Shown here piece after piece: positions 26,933-37,000 of a DNA stretch of 64,000 nucleotides. The translations under genes were made by a program, and so were the position numbers. The notes below the pieces were generated by a model. That model searched no databases, was not told the origin of the DNA, and saw only the letters and a program-made list of their open reading frames with translations. Numbering within the stretch: the stretch's first letter is position 1; every line of letters starts with the position of its first letter. The stretch comes from Fluviicola sp. (GTDB lineage: Bacteria > Bacteroidota > Bacteroidia > Flavobacteriales_D > Crocinitomicaceae), in the NCBI GenBank assembly GCA_017983675.1, contig JAGOAZ010000002.1:62001-126000 (forward strand), read 5' to 3'.

Positions 26933-28443
26933 TTGAGTTCTTGCTCAATGGTCCAATTGGCACGTAATTTTTGCTCAATTGTGTATCGGATAACCTGCTC
27001 AGGTTGTGATTTGTTTTCAAAAGATCCAGTATCCCAACGCCCATTTTGGTTTTCATCTCTAATGCAACGAACTTCATAAGAACCAGGAATAAGTCGCTTA
27101 AACTGCATGGTTGATGTAGCGCTATCTTTGATTTGTTCTGAGACAATCTTTTCACCTGCCATTAGTTGTATGACCCATTGTCCAGAAAGAATACGTGCAT
27201 TAATGGTTAATTCTGCTAAGTCAGATAGTTGATAATTGGTGTACTGGAATCGAATAGAATCACTTTGTTGAAGCTGACCCGAAAGCGCTCCTTTTTCAAA
27301 AACAACCGTCAATTTTTTCCCTGCGTTTTTTTCAGGAATTAACTGCAACGTATTCTTTTTGAATAAAAAGGTGAACGATACATTTTCGCCCAATTCATTG
27401 CTCATAGTAATAGCCGAATCTTTTTTGTTTAACAACAAATCATTTACACGGTATTCAAGCGTATCACCTGCTATAAAATCCTTCTTTTGCGTTTCTATAA
27501 TACTTAATAATTGACGCTTCTCTGTAGTTGAAAATCGTTTTATCAAGGTGTCTTGTCCAATAATGAATTGGTAACTTTCATTGTTATTAGTAGGTAACTG
27601 AACAAGGATCGAATCAGATGAAAAGCGCTCAAAAACTGGTATGGGCAAATCGTTAATTGTAATCTGTTGAGATACGATGTCCGTTCCAGTCAATTGCGCT
27701 AATCCAGGGTAGAGCAATTGGACTTTCGTTGGCTTTTTAATGATTGGTGTATACAATTGAAACGCAAAATTTGTCGTATCGCCAGCGGAAACGTGTGGAC
27801 TTACAAAACCAAACGGTTCATTTTTATCTATAAATTGATTTTTGTTGAGATCTTGGAATGCGACAAGTTGAAAATCCCCCGTCTTTAAATAATTGAATGA
27901 AAAATTTCCATCTTTCGTAGTCCGAGTAGCATAAATTGCGCGCTCATTTGTTAATGGAGCAGAAGGAGCAAACAGTCCAACTGTAGTGTTTTCAGGAATT
28001 TTATTCGTGAATGCAAGAGTTGTTTTCCCAGTTAAACTGAGTGAATCAATCGACTGACCGGTAGAAAAAACAAATTGGTAAATACTATCATTGTTTTCGG
28101 TATTATCGCGAATGGATCCGTTCAGTTGTAAAATATAAGTCGTCGACGGTTGTAATGCTTCTTCCCAAGAAATGCGCAAGGTTTTATTTTTTAATTCACT
28201 TGTTAATGGACCAACAGCGGGATTCATCGTGATTGTGTTCATTGGATCTTGCAATTTCACGAATTCATCAAGTTGAACAATCAGTTCATTCCCTTGGTAA
28301 AACAATCCTTCTTGTTCAGGGTATTGGGCCAGTACTTTAGGAGCAGTGCGATCAACTTCACCACCTGTTAACGGAATGATTTCTGCACAACTTTGAAAAA
28401 GAAACAGGACAATTATAAACAGTGAGCACCTAACCATGAACAT
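26929..28443 (-). CDS. Ig-like-domain lipoprotein
   Basis: The 504 residues start with a lipoprotein signal ending LFQSC (the cysteine is about residue 19). An N-terminal Ig-like domain follows (DRTAPKVLAQYPEQEG), resembling SbsA/Big_5 modules and typical of Bacteroidota surface lipoproteins. Two later segments have the spacing of calcium-binding turns: DLNKNQFIDKNE and DENQNGRWDTG. Its job may be structural or sugar-binding; I cannot say more. Its start lies 31 bases inside the end of msrC and its stop overlaps the flippase-like gene, so the three form one operon. Confidence 0.8.
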   Translation of the reverse strand: MFMVRCSLFIIVLFLFQSCAEIIPLTGGEVDRTAPKVLAQYPEQEGLFYQGNELIVQLDEFVKLQDPMNTITMNPAVGPLTSELKNKTLRISWEEALQPSTTYILQLNGSIRDNTENNDSIYQFVFSTGQSIDSLSLTGKTTLAFTNKIPENTTVGLFAPSAPLTNERAIYATRTTKDGNFSFNYLKTGDFQLVAFQDLNKNQFIDKNEPFGFVSPHVSAGDTTNFAFQLYTPIIKKPTKVQLLYPGLAQLTGTDIVSQQITINDLPIPVFERFSSDSILVQLPTNNNESYQFIIGQDTLIKRFSTTEKRQLLSIIETQKKDFIAGDTLEYRVNDLLLNKKDSAITMSNELGENVSFTFLFKKNTLQLIPEKNAGKKLTVVFEKGALSGQLQQSDSIRFQYTNYQLSDLAELTINARILSGQWVIQLMAGEKIVSEQIKDSATSTMQFKRLIPGSYEVRCIRDENQNGRWDTGSFENKSQPEQVIRYTIEQKLRANWTIEQELK

Positions 28444-28895
28444 ATATTTGATAAATATTTTTCGTCTGTTTCATCGAAATGATTCAAGTGTTCACTATCA
28501 ACATCTAAAACAGCAACTACTTGATTGTTCTTCCAAATAGGAACGACAATTTCACTTTTCGACAGTGAACTGCATGCAATATGACCTGGAAACTCATCGA
28601 CATTTGGAACAGTTATAACTTGAGCAGTTGACCAAGCTTGGCCACAAACGCCTTTTCCTTTTTTTATACGCGTACACGCAATTGGGCCTTGAAAAGGACC
28701 TAAAACAAGTTCATCTCCTTCAACAAGATAAAATCCAACCCAAAAAAAACCGAAAACAGCATGCAGTGCTGCGCTAGTATTCGCAAGATTAGCAATCACA
28801 TTTTTTTCATTACCAATTAACGCATGCAATTGAGGAATAAGTTCCTCGTATTGTTGCGCTTTCGTTGTTGCATGAATGAAAATTTCTTCTGCCAT
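28413..28895 (-). CDS. msrC: Free methionine-(R)-sulfoxide reductase (GAF domain)
   Basis: The 160-residue single GAF domain keeps the three cysteines of fRMsr: C74 (PIACTRI), C84 (GKGVCGQAW) and C108 (GHIACSS). The enzyme reduces free L-methionine-R-sulfoxide in the cytoplasm, with thioredoxin as usual reductant. It is the first gene of an operon with the Ig-like lipoprotein and the flippase-like protein. A -7 box ends 5 bases before its ATG. Confidence 0.92.
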   Translation of the reverse strand: MAEEIFIHATTKAQQYEELIPQLHALIGNEKNVIANLANTSAALHAVFGFFWVGFYLVEGDELVLGPFQGPIACTRIKKGKGVCGQAWSTAQVITVPNVDEFPGHIACSSLSKSEIVVPIWKNNQVVAVLDVDSEHLNHFDETDEKYLSNICSWLGAHCL

Positions 28896-28900
28896 AACTA

Positions 28901-28908
28901 CAAAAATA
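28901..28908 (-). promoter_or_regulatory. -7 box of msrC, abutting the start codon
   Basis: On the minus strand TATTTTTG, then TAGTT, then ATG. The match to TAnnTTTG is exact and the gap of 5 bases predicts a leaderless mRNA. Confidence 0.5.
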
Positions 28909-29013
28909 AGGAAATGTATCGTTGTATAAACGAATTCATGGATTTTAGCATTTTTTCATTTTTTTTGATTCAATTCAAACTTTTTTATTAATTTGAATGG
29001 AAAAATTTAAAAG

Positions 29014-29733
29014 ATGCTTGACTTATCGCAATTAGACAAAATTTTATTTCTCGATATTGAAACGGTTCCTGAAACCTATAAATATGCCGATTTAGATGAA
29101 ACTACTAAATACCTTTTCGATGCTAAAAATGCGCGTTTTGTAACCGATTTGAAAACACCTGAAAACGTTTATTCTGACAGAGCTGGAATTTATGCAGAGT
29201 TTGGAAAAATTGTCTGTATTTCAGTTGGTTTTGTGCACAGTTCAGCTACTGGTAGAACGATGCGATTGACCTCTTTTGCGCACGAAGATGAAGAAACATT
29301 GTTGCGTCAATTTTCGAAATTGATTGAAGATAATTACAACACGCCGTATCATAAATTATGTGGTCATAATTCCAAGGAATTTGATTTTCCGTTCATTTGT
29401 AGACGCATGTTGATTCATGAAATGAAGTTGCCAAATGTATTGAATTTAGCAGGAAAAAAACCATGGGAAATCCAACATTTAGATACGATGGAATTATGGA
29501 AGTTCGGCGATTACAAAGCATATACGAGTTTGGCTTTGTTGTGTCATATTTTTAAAATTCCAACACCGAAAGACGATATCAATGGGGCAGATGTTGCGCG
29601 TGTTTTTTACGAGGAAAATGATTTGCCACGTATTACAACCTATTGTGAAAAAGACGTCATCGCTTTGATCCAATTATTTCTCCGAATGAATGGGGAAGAT
29701 TTAATTGACGAGGCAGATATTAAGATCAAATAA
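29014..29733 (+). CDS. PolB-type 3'-5' exonuclease domain protein
   Basis: The 239 residues carry the DEDD exonuclease motifs: Exo I ILFLDIETVPE (Asp and Glu), Exo II around CGHNSKEFDFPFI, and Exo III YCEKDVIALIQL (Tyr/Asp region). This matches the stand-alone DNA_pol_B_exo2 family, which is related to the proofreading domain of family B polymerases but lacks a polymerase. The substrate is unknown. No operon partner; a strong palindrome follows at once. Confidence 0.85.
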   Translation: MLDLSQLDKILFLDIETVPETYKYADLDETTKYLFDAKNARFVTDLKTPENVYSDRAGIYAEFGKIVCISVGFVHSSATGRTMRLTSFAHEDEETLLRQFSKLIEDNYNTPYHKLCGHNSKEFDFPFICRRMLIHEMKLPNVLNLAGKKPWEIQHLDTMELWKFGDYKAYTSLALLCHIFKIPTPKDDINGADVARVFYEENDLPRITTYCEKDVIALIQLFLRMNGEDLIDEADIKIK

Positions 29734-29734
29734 A

Positions 29735-29760
29735 AAAGGCAGTTCAATTGAACTGCCTTT
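29735..29760. terminator. Perfectly palindromic terminator
   Basis: The 26 bases AAAGGCAGTTCAA/TTGAACTGCCTTT are an exact palindrome between the convergent exonuclease and metalloprotease genes. The terminal T-run is only three bases on the plus strand; on the minus strand the six A at 29732-29737 give a six-base U tract. Confidence 0.75.
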
Positions 29761-29778
29761 GATTACTGAGTATTCAGT

Positions 29779-31980
29779 TTATTTTTTCACAAACTGTAAT
29801 GTTGTTCTGCTTGTTCCTGAAATCAAGTTAACAAAATAAACACCTTTTGCAAAATCACTTGTATTGAGCATTACTAGGTTTTCACCTTCATTTGCTTGTA
29901 TGATATTTGTTTGAATTATTTTTCCTGTTAAATCCGTTAAGACAATCGTCATTTTTTCATTGTTAATCGCTTGAAAAGAAACATTCAGTTCTTCATCTGC
30001 TGGATTAGGATATAAATTGACAGCTGTAAAAGCAGTTTCATCGATACCTGCAACGATCAAATTATCTGAAGGTGTACCACTATAAATGTTAATATCATCT
30101 AAGTAAATGTTGTTTCCTCCATTGGAAGTGAATTCAAATTTGTAACGGAAGTTTTCATTCCAATATAAACTAGTAACATTTGTCATGTGAACGGTTGTCC
30201 AATCACTTTGAGTTGGTGTCCAAGAAGATGCTTGAAAACTTGAACCTGACATGGAAGTAGCTGATAATGTTTTTCTAACAGCCCATGTATCACCGCAATT
30301 AGCTGTAAAGTAAACACGAAGAATATCAGTACTAGCGGCACTTGCTTTTTTATAAGCATAACGGAAAGACAATGTAGCTCCGTCTGTTGAAGTTACAGAA
30401 GATAAATCAATTGCTGATGAAATCAATTCATCAATGTTTCCAGCGTTTTGTCCTAGATTAGTCAATTTCGCTGATTTTAATCCCGAATGCGCAGCACTTG
30501 TTGTGATATTCCAACCATTCCCACTTGGATTACTCACCACCCAATTTGGTGTTGCAGATAAATTGGTAATATTTTCAAATCCTTCAAAATATGGAAGTGT
30601 GTTGCCGTTTGGTAAAACTGTAATATAGTTCGTCATCGTTTCTACATCACTTGTTCCACCATCTGTTGCTGTCAAAGTAACAGTATATGTTCCAGGAGTA
30701 GTATAAACAACACCTGGGTTTTGTAAAGTCGAAGTCGCAGGCGTTCCTCCAGCAAATGTCCAGTTCCAACCAGAAACAGCATTGAATGACATGTCAGTAA
30801 ATGTGATGGAATCATTAGCACAAAGTACTGTTTTATTTGCTTTGAATTTTGCTTGGCATAATACCAACGGTGAATTAATTCCAGTAACTAAATGATTGGC
30901 TGCAGTTATTAGATTACTTCTTCCTGCAGTATTAGAGGTAATAGCATTACGCATGCGTGTTTTTTGTCCCTCTGTAAACATTTTATTGCAGTACGAGTAA
31001 TCCATGTAATTTTCAACATTGTCGACAACGTCAAAAGTCCAAGAACTGAGTGGGCTGCCTACATCATTACATGTATTTGCATTGTAATTACAAGCATTAC
31101 TACCAATACAAAGTGGTGTGTCCATTACGCCATCATCATCGTTACAACTTGTAGCATTTCCAGGGTTATTATTTGGCCCCCAAACGTGATTTAAATTTAA
31201 CCAATGTCCAACTTCATGTGCTAAAGTTCTACTTGTATATACAGTAGACGTTCCTATTGATCCTGTATAATTATGTAATAGAAAAATGCCATTATAGAAC
31301 ATACTAGTTGCATTTGCAAAAGATGAACCACTCGGTTTAAACGTGTAACCAGCAGCTCCTCCAATATCGGAACAAACATAGATATTTAAGTATTCATCAT
31401 GTGGCCAAATTCCTTGATACACATCATTTCCTGTGATTACTGCACTTACTTGACTTTGCCCATCTGAACCATTAAAAGTTAACGGGGTAACTGTACGTGT
31501 AATTCCAGTAAAACATGATCCATTTGGCGCTTTTCTAGCTAGTGCAAATTCAATTTCAATATCTGCTGTAATACTATCAAATACAGGCTGAACTGTGGCA
31601 ACGTCTGGATTTAATTTACGGTAATCTCTATTTAATAATGCAAGTGCATCTAGAATTTGTGCATCCGAAATATTCTCCACACCATTCATATGCAACACGT
31701 GAAATACTACTGGAATGGTATAAACTGTACCTTTTGGAGTTGACGTGTTTTTTTTTGAGGGATTATTTGCTTCTGCATCAGCTGCAGCAACTTGCGCTGC
31801 ATATTCAGGATTTTTCAAGGCCTCAGCCATCTTTTTATGCGAAGCACAATATTCTACATGCTCTCCTGGACGCATGTTTGTTGGATCAAGTTGTCGCTGT
31901 TGTACTTGTGCCGAAACGATTGTAGAAAGAAAGAATCCAATAAATAATAAGCTAAATTTCATATGGAGTTTTTTAAGCAT
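29779..31980 (-). CDS. Secreted M43-type metalloprotease with PKD and T9SS sorting domains
   Basis: The 733 residues run in order: signal peptide (from MKFSLLFIGFF; the second Met at 31962 may be the true start), a propeptide-like helical region, then an M43 (pappalysin-like) peptidase with the zinc motif HEVGHWLNLNH near residue 255 and the Met-turn region NYMDYSYCNKMF. A PKD domain follows (CANDSITFTDMS, then TYTVTLTATD), then a jelly-roll-like carbohydrate/MAM-like region (~residues 470-640). The end is a type A sorting domain (NLYPNPADEELNV, then GVYFVNL). It should be exported by Sec, then T9SS, to digest extracellular protein. Confidence 0.92.
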   Translation of the reverse strand: MLKKLHMKFSLLFIGFFLSTIVSAQVQQRQLDPTNMRPGEHVEYCASHKKMAEALKNPEYAAQVAAADAEANNPSKKNTSTPKGTVYTIPVVFHVLHMNGVENISDAQILDALALLNRDYRKLNPDVATVQPVFDSITADIEIEFALARKAPNGSCFTGITRTVTPLTFNGSDGQSQVSAVITGNDVYQGIWPHDEYLNIYVCSDIGGAAGYTFKPSGSSFANATSMFYNGIFLLHNYTGSIGTSTVYTSRTLAHEVGHWLNLNHVWGPNNNPGNATSCNDDDGVMDTPLCIGSNACNYNANTCNDVGSPLSSWTFDVVDNVENYMDYSYCNKMFTEGQKTRMRNAITSNTAGRSNLITAANHLVTGINSPLVLCQAKFKANKTVLCANDSITFTDMSFNAVSGWNWTFAGGTPATSTLQNPGVVYTTPGTYTVTLTATDGGTSDVETMTNYITVLPNGNTLPYFEGFENITNLSATPNWVVSNPSGNGWNITTSAAHSGLKSAKLTNLGQNAGNIDELISSAIDLSSVTSTDGATLSFRYAYKKASAASTDILRVYFTANCGDTWAVRKTLSATSMSGSSFQASSWTPTQSDWTTVHMTNVTSLYWNENFRYKFEFTSNGGNNIYLDDINIYSGTPSDNLIVAGIDETAFTAVNLYPNPADEELNVSFQAINNEKMTIVLTDLTGKIIQTNIIQANEGENLVMLNTSDFAKGVYFVNLISGTSRTTLQFVKK

Positions 31981-32075
31981 GTTTTCCGAATAATTACCTA
32001 CGAAAATAATGAAATCAATTACATTTTTCGCAGTTGTTTCTTAAAATGTCTGTTTTATTGATTGAAATGCAAACA

Positions 32076-32777
32076 TTAATCAGTAATGGAACAAACAACT
32101 TTATCGAAAGATGGTTCATTTATTCGTTGACTAATTTTTTGGGCAACTGTTTTTGGTGCAAGCAATTGACCTTTTTCTTTGAGATTTGAAAAATGATCGC
32201 TGGAAGAAAAGACATCTTTTTGCGCAGCTCGAATGGTTGTTTGCATTTCCGTATCTACAACACCCGGTGCTATAGCCAAACAGCGAAAACCGGATCGACC
32301 GTTTTCAAGTTCTTCTAGTTGTAGGGTTGATAACCAGATGTCTACTGCTGCTTTAGATGCACAATAAGCTGACCAAGAAGGAATTGGGCGTTTTCCCGCG
32401 CCAGATGAAACAAAAACGACGGTGAAAGGTTGCTCTTTTTTTGTTTTGGATAATAATTGTTCCACGATTGTTGCGCCAGCATACAGGTTGACTTGCAACA
32501 CCTTGTTCAAGTTAATAATTCCTTCTTTTTGTGCAGAAAACCGATTGATTTCTCCTAGAATACCCGCATTGTGAATGAAAATTAGTTCATGCTTGCTGAT
32601 TGGTAGTTCCAATTTTTCAACTTGTTTCGGGTCACTTAAATCACAGGTTAAATGACTGTAGTTTTCATGTTCAATACTTGCTGTTCGACTAATACCGATA
32701 ACACGTTTGCCTTGTGCTAAATACAAAAGCGCAAGTTCTTTTCCAATTCCCCGGGAAGTTCCTGTTATTATAATCAT
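32076..32777 (-). CDS. Short-chain dehydrogenase/reductase
   Basis: The 233-residue NAD(P)-dependent SDR has the cofactor loop TGTSRGIGKEL, the HNAG motif (IFIHNAGILG), and the catalytic SAYCASKAAVD (Tyr-x-x-x-Lys), preceded by VVFVSSGAGKRP with the serine. The compact size and SSGAGKRP region recall sepiapterin-reductase-like or YueD-like enzymes acting on small carbonyls, but this is not decisive. It lies 33 bases behind the trans-sulfuration gene, separated by a hairpin terminator. Confidence 0.85.
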   Translation of the reverse strand: MIIITGTSRGIGKELALLYLAQGKRVIGISRTASIEHENYSHLTCDLSDPKQVEKLELPISKHELIFIHNAGILGEINRFSAQKEGIINLNKVLQVNLYAGATIVEQLLSKTKKEQPFTVVFVSSGAGKRPIPSWSAYCASKAAVDIWLSTLQLEELENGRSGFRCLAIAPGVVDTEMQTTIRAAQKDVFSSSDHFSNLKEKGQLLAPKTVAQKISQRINEPSFDKVVCSITD

Positions 32778-32779
32778 AT

Positions 32780-32803
32780 AAAAAAGGGGACTGTTACATC
32801 CCC
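32780..32803 (-). terminator. Terminator behind the trans-sulfuration gene
   Basis: On the minus strand GGGGA, an 8-base loop, TCCCC, then TTTTTT. It sits just before the SDR start and so may limit read-through. Confidence 0.75.
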
Positions 32804-32810
32804 GAGTTTA

Positions 32811-33959
32811 TTAAGCTAGTGCTTGTTCTAAATCTGCAATTAAATCTTCAACATCTTCCACACCAACGCTCAAACGTAACAGGTTGTCAACAACGCCAGA
32901 CTTTTCACGCTCTTCTTTCGGAATGGATGCATGTGTCATCGTTGCAGGATGGTTGATCAGTGATTCAACTCCTCCAAGTGATTCTGCTAATGAGAAAACT
33001 TCGAACGAAGAAGCAACTCTAAATGTGTTTTCAATTGATTTATCTTTCAATACAATGGAAATCATTCCACCAAAATCGCGCATTTGTTTTTTGGCAATTT
33101 CGTGGTTTGGATGTTCAGGAAAACCTGGCCAATATACTTTTTCAATTGCTGGATGCGCTTTCAAGAAATGCGCAATTTTACGTCCGTTTTCACAGTGACG
33201 TTGCATGCGTAAGTGTAAGGTTTTGATACCACGAAGCACCAAGAAAGAATCCATCGGTCCTGGGTTAGCACCAGAACTATTCAATATAAAATACAATTGT
33301 TCGTGAATAGCTGGATCATTCGTGATTAATGCTCCCATCACTACATCGGAGTGACCGCCAAGGTATTTTGTTACAGAGTGCATCACAATGTGCGCGCCCA
33401 AATCAAGTGGATTTTGCAAGTATGGCGAAGCAAATGTATTGTCAGCAACCATGATGATATTGTTTGCTTTTGCGATTTTTGCTACTGCTTCAATATCGAT
33501 TATTTGCATGGTAGGATTTGTTGGCGTTTCAGCCCAAATCAACCGCGTGTTTTCGTTGATGTAATTATTAACATTAGCAGCATTTGTCAAATCGATGAAA
33601 TGAAATTTGATCCCAAATTTTTCATAAATCTTCGTAAACAAACGATACGTTCCTCCATACAAGTCGTCCCCCGTAATGACTTCATCACCAGGTTTTAAAA
33701 GTTTTAAAACGGCATCTGTTGCTGCAACACCACTACTGAAACAAACACAGTGTTTCCCGTTTTCTAACGCAGCAATATTATCTTGTAATGCTTCACGCGT
33801 AGGATTTTTTCCTCTTGCGTAACCAAAACCTTTATTGACTCCCGGTGCTTCTTGTACAAAGGTAGAAGTTTGATAAATAGGGGTCATAATTGCTCCTGTA
33901 GTAGGATCTGGGTGAACTCCTGCGTGAATAGCTTTTGTGCCAAATTTCATTTCTTTCAT
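32811..33959 (-). CDS. Cys/Met-metabolism PLP enzyme (cystathionine gamma-synthase or lyase)
   Basis: The 382-residue enzyme is of the trans-sulfuration family. Pyridoxal phosphate binds K198 in MHSVTKYLGGHSD; other signatures are FSSGVAATDAVL, GDDLYGGTYRLF and NPTMQIIDIEA. The family includes cystathionine gamma-synthase, gamma-lyase and beta-lyase, which motifs alone do not separate; the C-terminal SLAESLGGVESLINHPATMTH block is common to all. MetB or a gamma-lyase is most likely. Confidence 0.88.
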   Translation of the reverse strand: MKEMKFGTKAIHAGVHPDPTTGAIMTPIYQTSTFVQEAPGVNKGFGYARGKNPTREALQDNIAALENGKHCVCFSSGVAATDAVLKLLKPGDEVITGDDLYGGTYRLFTKIYEKFGIKFHFIDLTNAANVNNYINENTRLIWAETPTNPTMQIIDIEAVAKIAKANNIIMVADNTFASPYLQNPLDLGAHIVMHSVTKYLGGHSDVVMGALITNDPAIHEQLYFILNSSGANPGPMDSFLVLRGIKTLHLRMQRHCENGRKIAHFLKAHPAIEKVYWPGFPEHPNHEIAKKQMRDFGGMISIVLKDKSIENTFRVASSFEVFSLAESLGGVESLINHPATMTHASIPKEEREKSGVVDNLLRLSVGVEDVEDLIADLEQALA

Positions 33960-33989
33960 GCTTTTGCTTGTTTCTTCGTTTTTACTTCG

Positions 33990-34018
33990 TAAAGATAATG
34001 AAGCTTTTCATTTTCAAA
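33990..34018 (-). promoter_or_regulatory. Promoter of the trans-sulfuration gene
   Basis: On the minus strand TTTG (34018-34015), 17 bases, TATCTTTA (33997-33990), 30 bases before the ATG. Both elements have good spacing; the last base of the -7 box is A rather than G. Confidence 0.5.
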
Positions 34019-34046
34019 GCATCATTTTATACTTCTATTTTTTCAT

Positions 34047-34054
34047 TACCTTCG
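34047..34054 (+). promoter_or_regulatory. Putative -7 box of the helicase gene
   Basis: TACCTTCG differs from TAnnTTTG by one transition and ends 10 bases before the ATG at 34065. Confidence 0.35.
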
Positions 34055-34064
34055 CTTTGAAACT

Positions 34065-37000
34065 ATGACAGATCAGCGGTTTGATATTCAAGAATTTATT
34101 TCAGCACTTTCGGAAATTCCAAATTCCGATCTGCTCGTTCATTTGAATGCGCAACACAAACGTTTGCTTGCTTTGCCAAATGAATTAACGACTGATTTAT
34201 TACTTGACCATTCTGAATTAACTGCCCGTATTCTAAAAGAAACAAAACAGTTTCAAAAAGAGGCAGATATCAATACCCTGGCAGTTGCGAATGGGATCAT
34301 TGAATGGAAAGATGATGAACGGTTAGTTCAATCGCCTATTTTTTTGATTCCCTGTCATTGGACGCTTGTAAAAACAACGCAGCAAGTACAACTAACACTT
34401 TTAGTTGAACAAACAACACTTAATCCAGTTGTAGCCAAACAACTTAAAGAATGGTCGGGTTGTGATTTTGTATTACCGGAAGATGCTGCTGTTCAGGATT
34501 GTATGAATGCATTTCAACAATTTTGTGTATCCTATCAACTGCAAGTATCGATCGCACCAACTAATTATTTAGGTAACTTTCATTACCATCGTTTTCATTT
34601 ACTGCGCGAATTAGAAGGAATTGCAGAATCAGCTACAACGAGTGATTTAATACAAGTTTTGTTGGGGGAAGCGACACCTTTACCTGCAAAAATCACCTTG
34701 ACGGAACAACTATTAACGCCGTCTGATAATGATCAATCTACTGTTTTTTCTGCATTTCAAGAACATAATATTGTTATTCAAGGTCCTCCTGGTACTGGAA
34801 AATCACAAGTATTAACGAATTTATTGGGAAAATTACTGGCAGCAGATAAAAAAACAGTAGTCGTTTCTGAAAAAAAAGCAGCCTTAGCTGTTTTAGTCAA
34901 ACAGCTTGCTGTTCATGGATTAGCTCCTTTTTCATTACTTGTTCATAATCAATTACGAGCAAGAGATTTTATCGCTCAATTAAAACATTCGTGGGAATTT
35001 TTAGAAGCGAATGTTGAACGTCAAACAGCTGTGGCATTAACTTCTCACCAACGAATAGCACAACTTCAACAGTTATTAGATAGATTAAACGCAGCTGATA
35101 CAATTGGCGGGATCTCATTTTCGAAGTATTTATCGCTTGTTGAAGAAACACCTTTTCAAGAAGTGGTGCTGCACTCGGGTGTTGTATCGTTGGATAATTG
35201 GTTAAGTATTAAGGAAAGTGTTCAGAAGATTGAACAAAAAATAGGAGGATTATCGTTGTTGAAAGGTTTTAAACCTGCTTTTTTCAATGAATTCTCAGGC
35301 GATACGATTCTTGATGAATTAAGTAAATTAACGAAAAAATTAGGTGATTTATTTAGTGCAAAGAAATATGAAGATTTTGTCGCACTTTATGAAGCAATTG
35401 GACGTTGTCAATTAATTGAAAATGAATCTTATAAGGTTTTCTCAACGATAATAAATAAACCGTCAGAATGGAAACGATTTGAACAACATCTGATTGGTTA
35501 TCGTCAAATTGATGCAATAATAAAATCGAAGGAAAGCGAACTGAAGAGTTGGAAAACATTACCAACTGAAAGCCAATACCTATCATGGATTCAATCAACA
35601 GGAACGATTCGGAATTTTAGAAAAAAGCGTGCAATCAAAAAGCTACTTATCGACAAGACTATCCAAATTAATGTAGCACTTAATCAGTATGAAAGTTACC
35701 GTGAATTGATTCAAAAAAAGGAGGAATATACCACTTACTTTTTGTCGTTAGGTTTAACAAATGACAGTTCAGAATTGGAAATCAATTACACGTATGCTAA
35801 GTTATTACGAAAATCAACCAAAGAAACGTTAAAGACAGTTGCAAGTTGGCCGATAGAAAAAAGACAACTGTTGCTCGCACATTCAAGTACTGTCAATCAG
35901 TTTATGTCTCTGGTCAATCGATTTTTTATAATTGATGAAACGACAGAAATGTCCGATTTTGTTTTGGGTAAACGTCAGGATATTGTTTCATTAATACCTG
36001 TTTGGAAGGAATTACAGGATTTGCCTTCTAATTTTTATCACTTGCTTGAGAAATCAGAAACGAGTACTGAAATTCAGGCATATATTTTAGCTGCAAATTG
36101 GTCAATTACGACAGCACGTTTTCCTGAATTAACTCAGTTTAATGGAAAAAAACTAGCGGACAATTTACAACAAATTGTTGCAGATCAAGACCGAGAAATG
36201 GCTGATTTTGGTCGGATAATTATTGCCCAACAGCGAAAAAAATTCCAGCAATACGAAGCCTTGTTGCGTAAGACATCTCAACAATGTTCGCCCGAGGAGA
36301 AAATACTAAGAGCAACATTAAAAAAGGGTAAGGCACTTTTGGTAAAAGAATTTGCAAAATCAAGAACACATGCGACAATTCGTGAATTACTTGCTAGTGA
36401 CGCTGCAATTTGGATAGATTTGTTGTGCCCGATTTGGCTTTCTTCACCAAATCAAATTGCGGATCATTTCCCGCTTCGGGCAAATTTATTTGATGTCGTT
36501 TTGTTTGATGAAGCAAGTCAATTGACGCTACCGAATGCCTTAGGAGCTTTGTACCGTTCGAATCGTGCGGTAGTCGCTGGTGATTCACAACAAATGTCTC
36601 CAACTACTTTCTTCGGTCGGAATTGGGAAGGTCATGATTTGTTGCATCAAGCGCGTTATTATTTTACTAATTGCTCCTTAACACACCACTATAGAAGTTC
36701 AGACCCTGCATTGATTGCCTTTTCTAATCGCTATTTTTATAATAACAAATTGATGGCATATCCAAGTCCTTTAAAACAACCAGCAATCAATTATTACTTT
36801 ATCGAAAATGCAGCTTTTACAGATCGAAAAAACGCAATCGAAGCGCAACAAATTGGGGAGAAATTGCAACAGATTGACTGGTCAAAGCAAATCGGCATAA
36901 TTGCTTTTTCCGAGCAACAATTAGCTGAAATCTGGTCCGCCTGTAGTTTGACCGTTCAACAAAAAATTACAGAAGGGATAGAAAACAATACCGTATTTTT

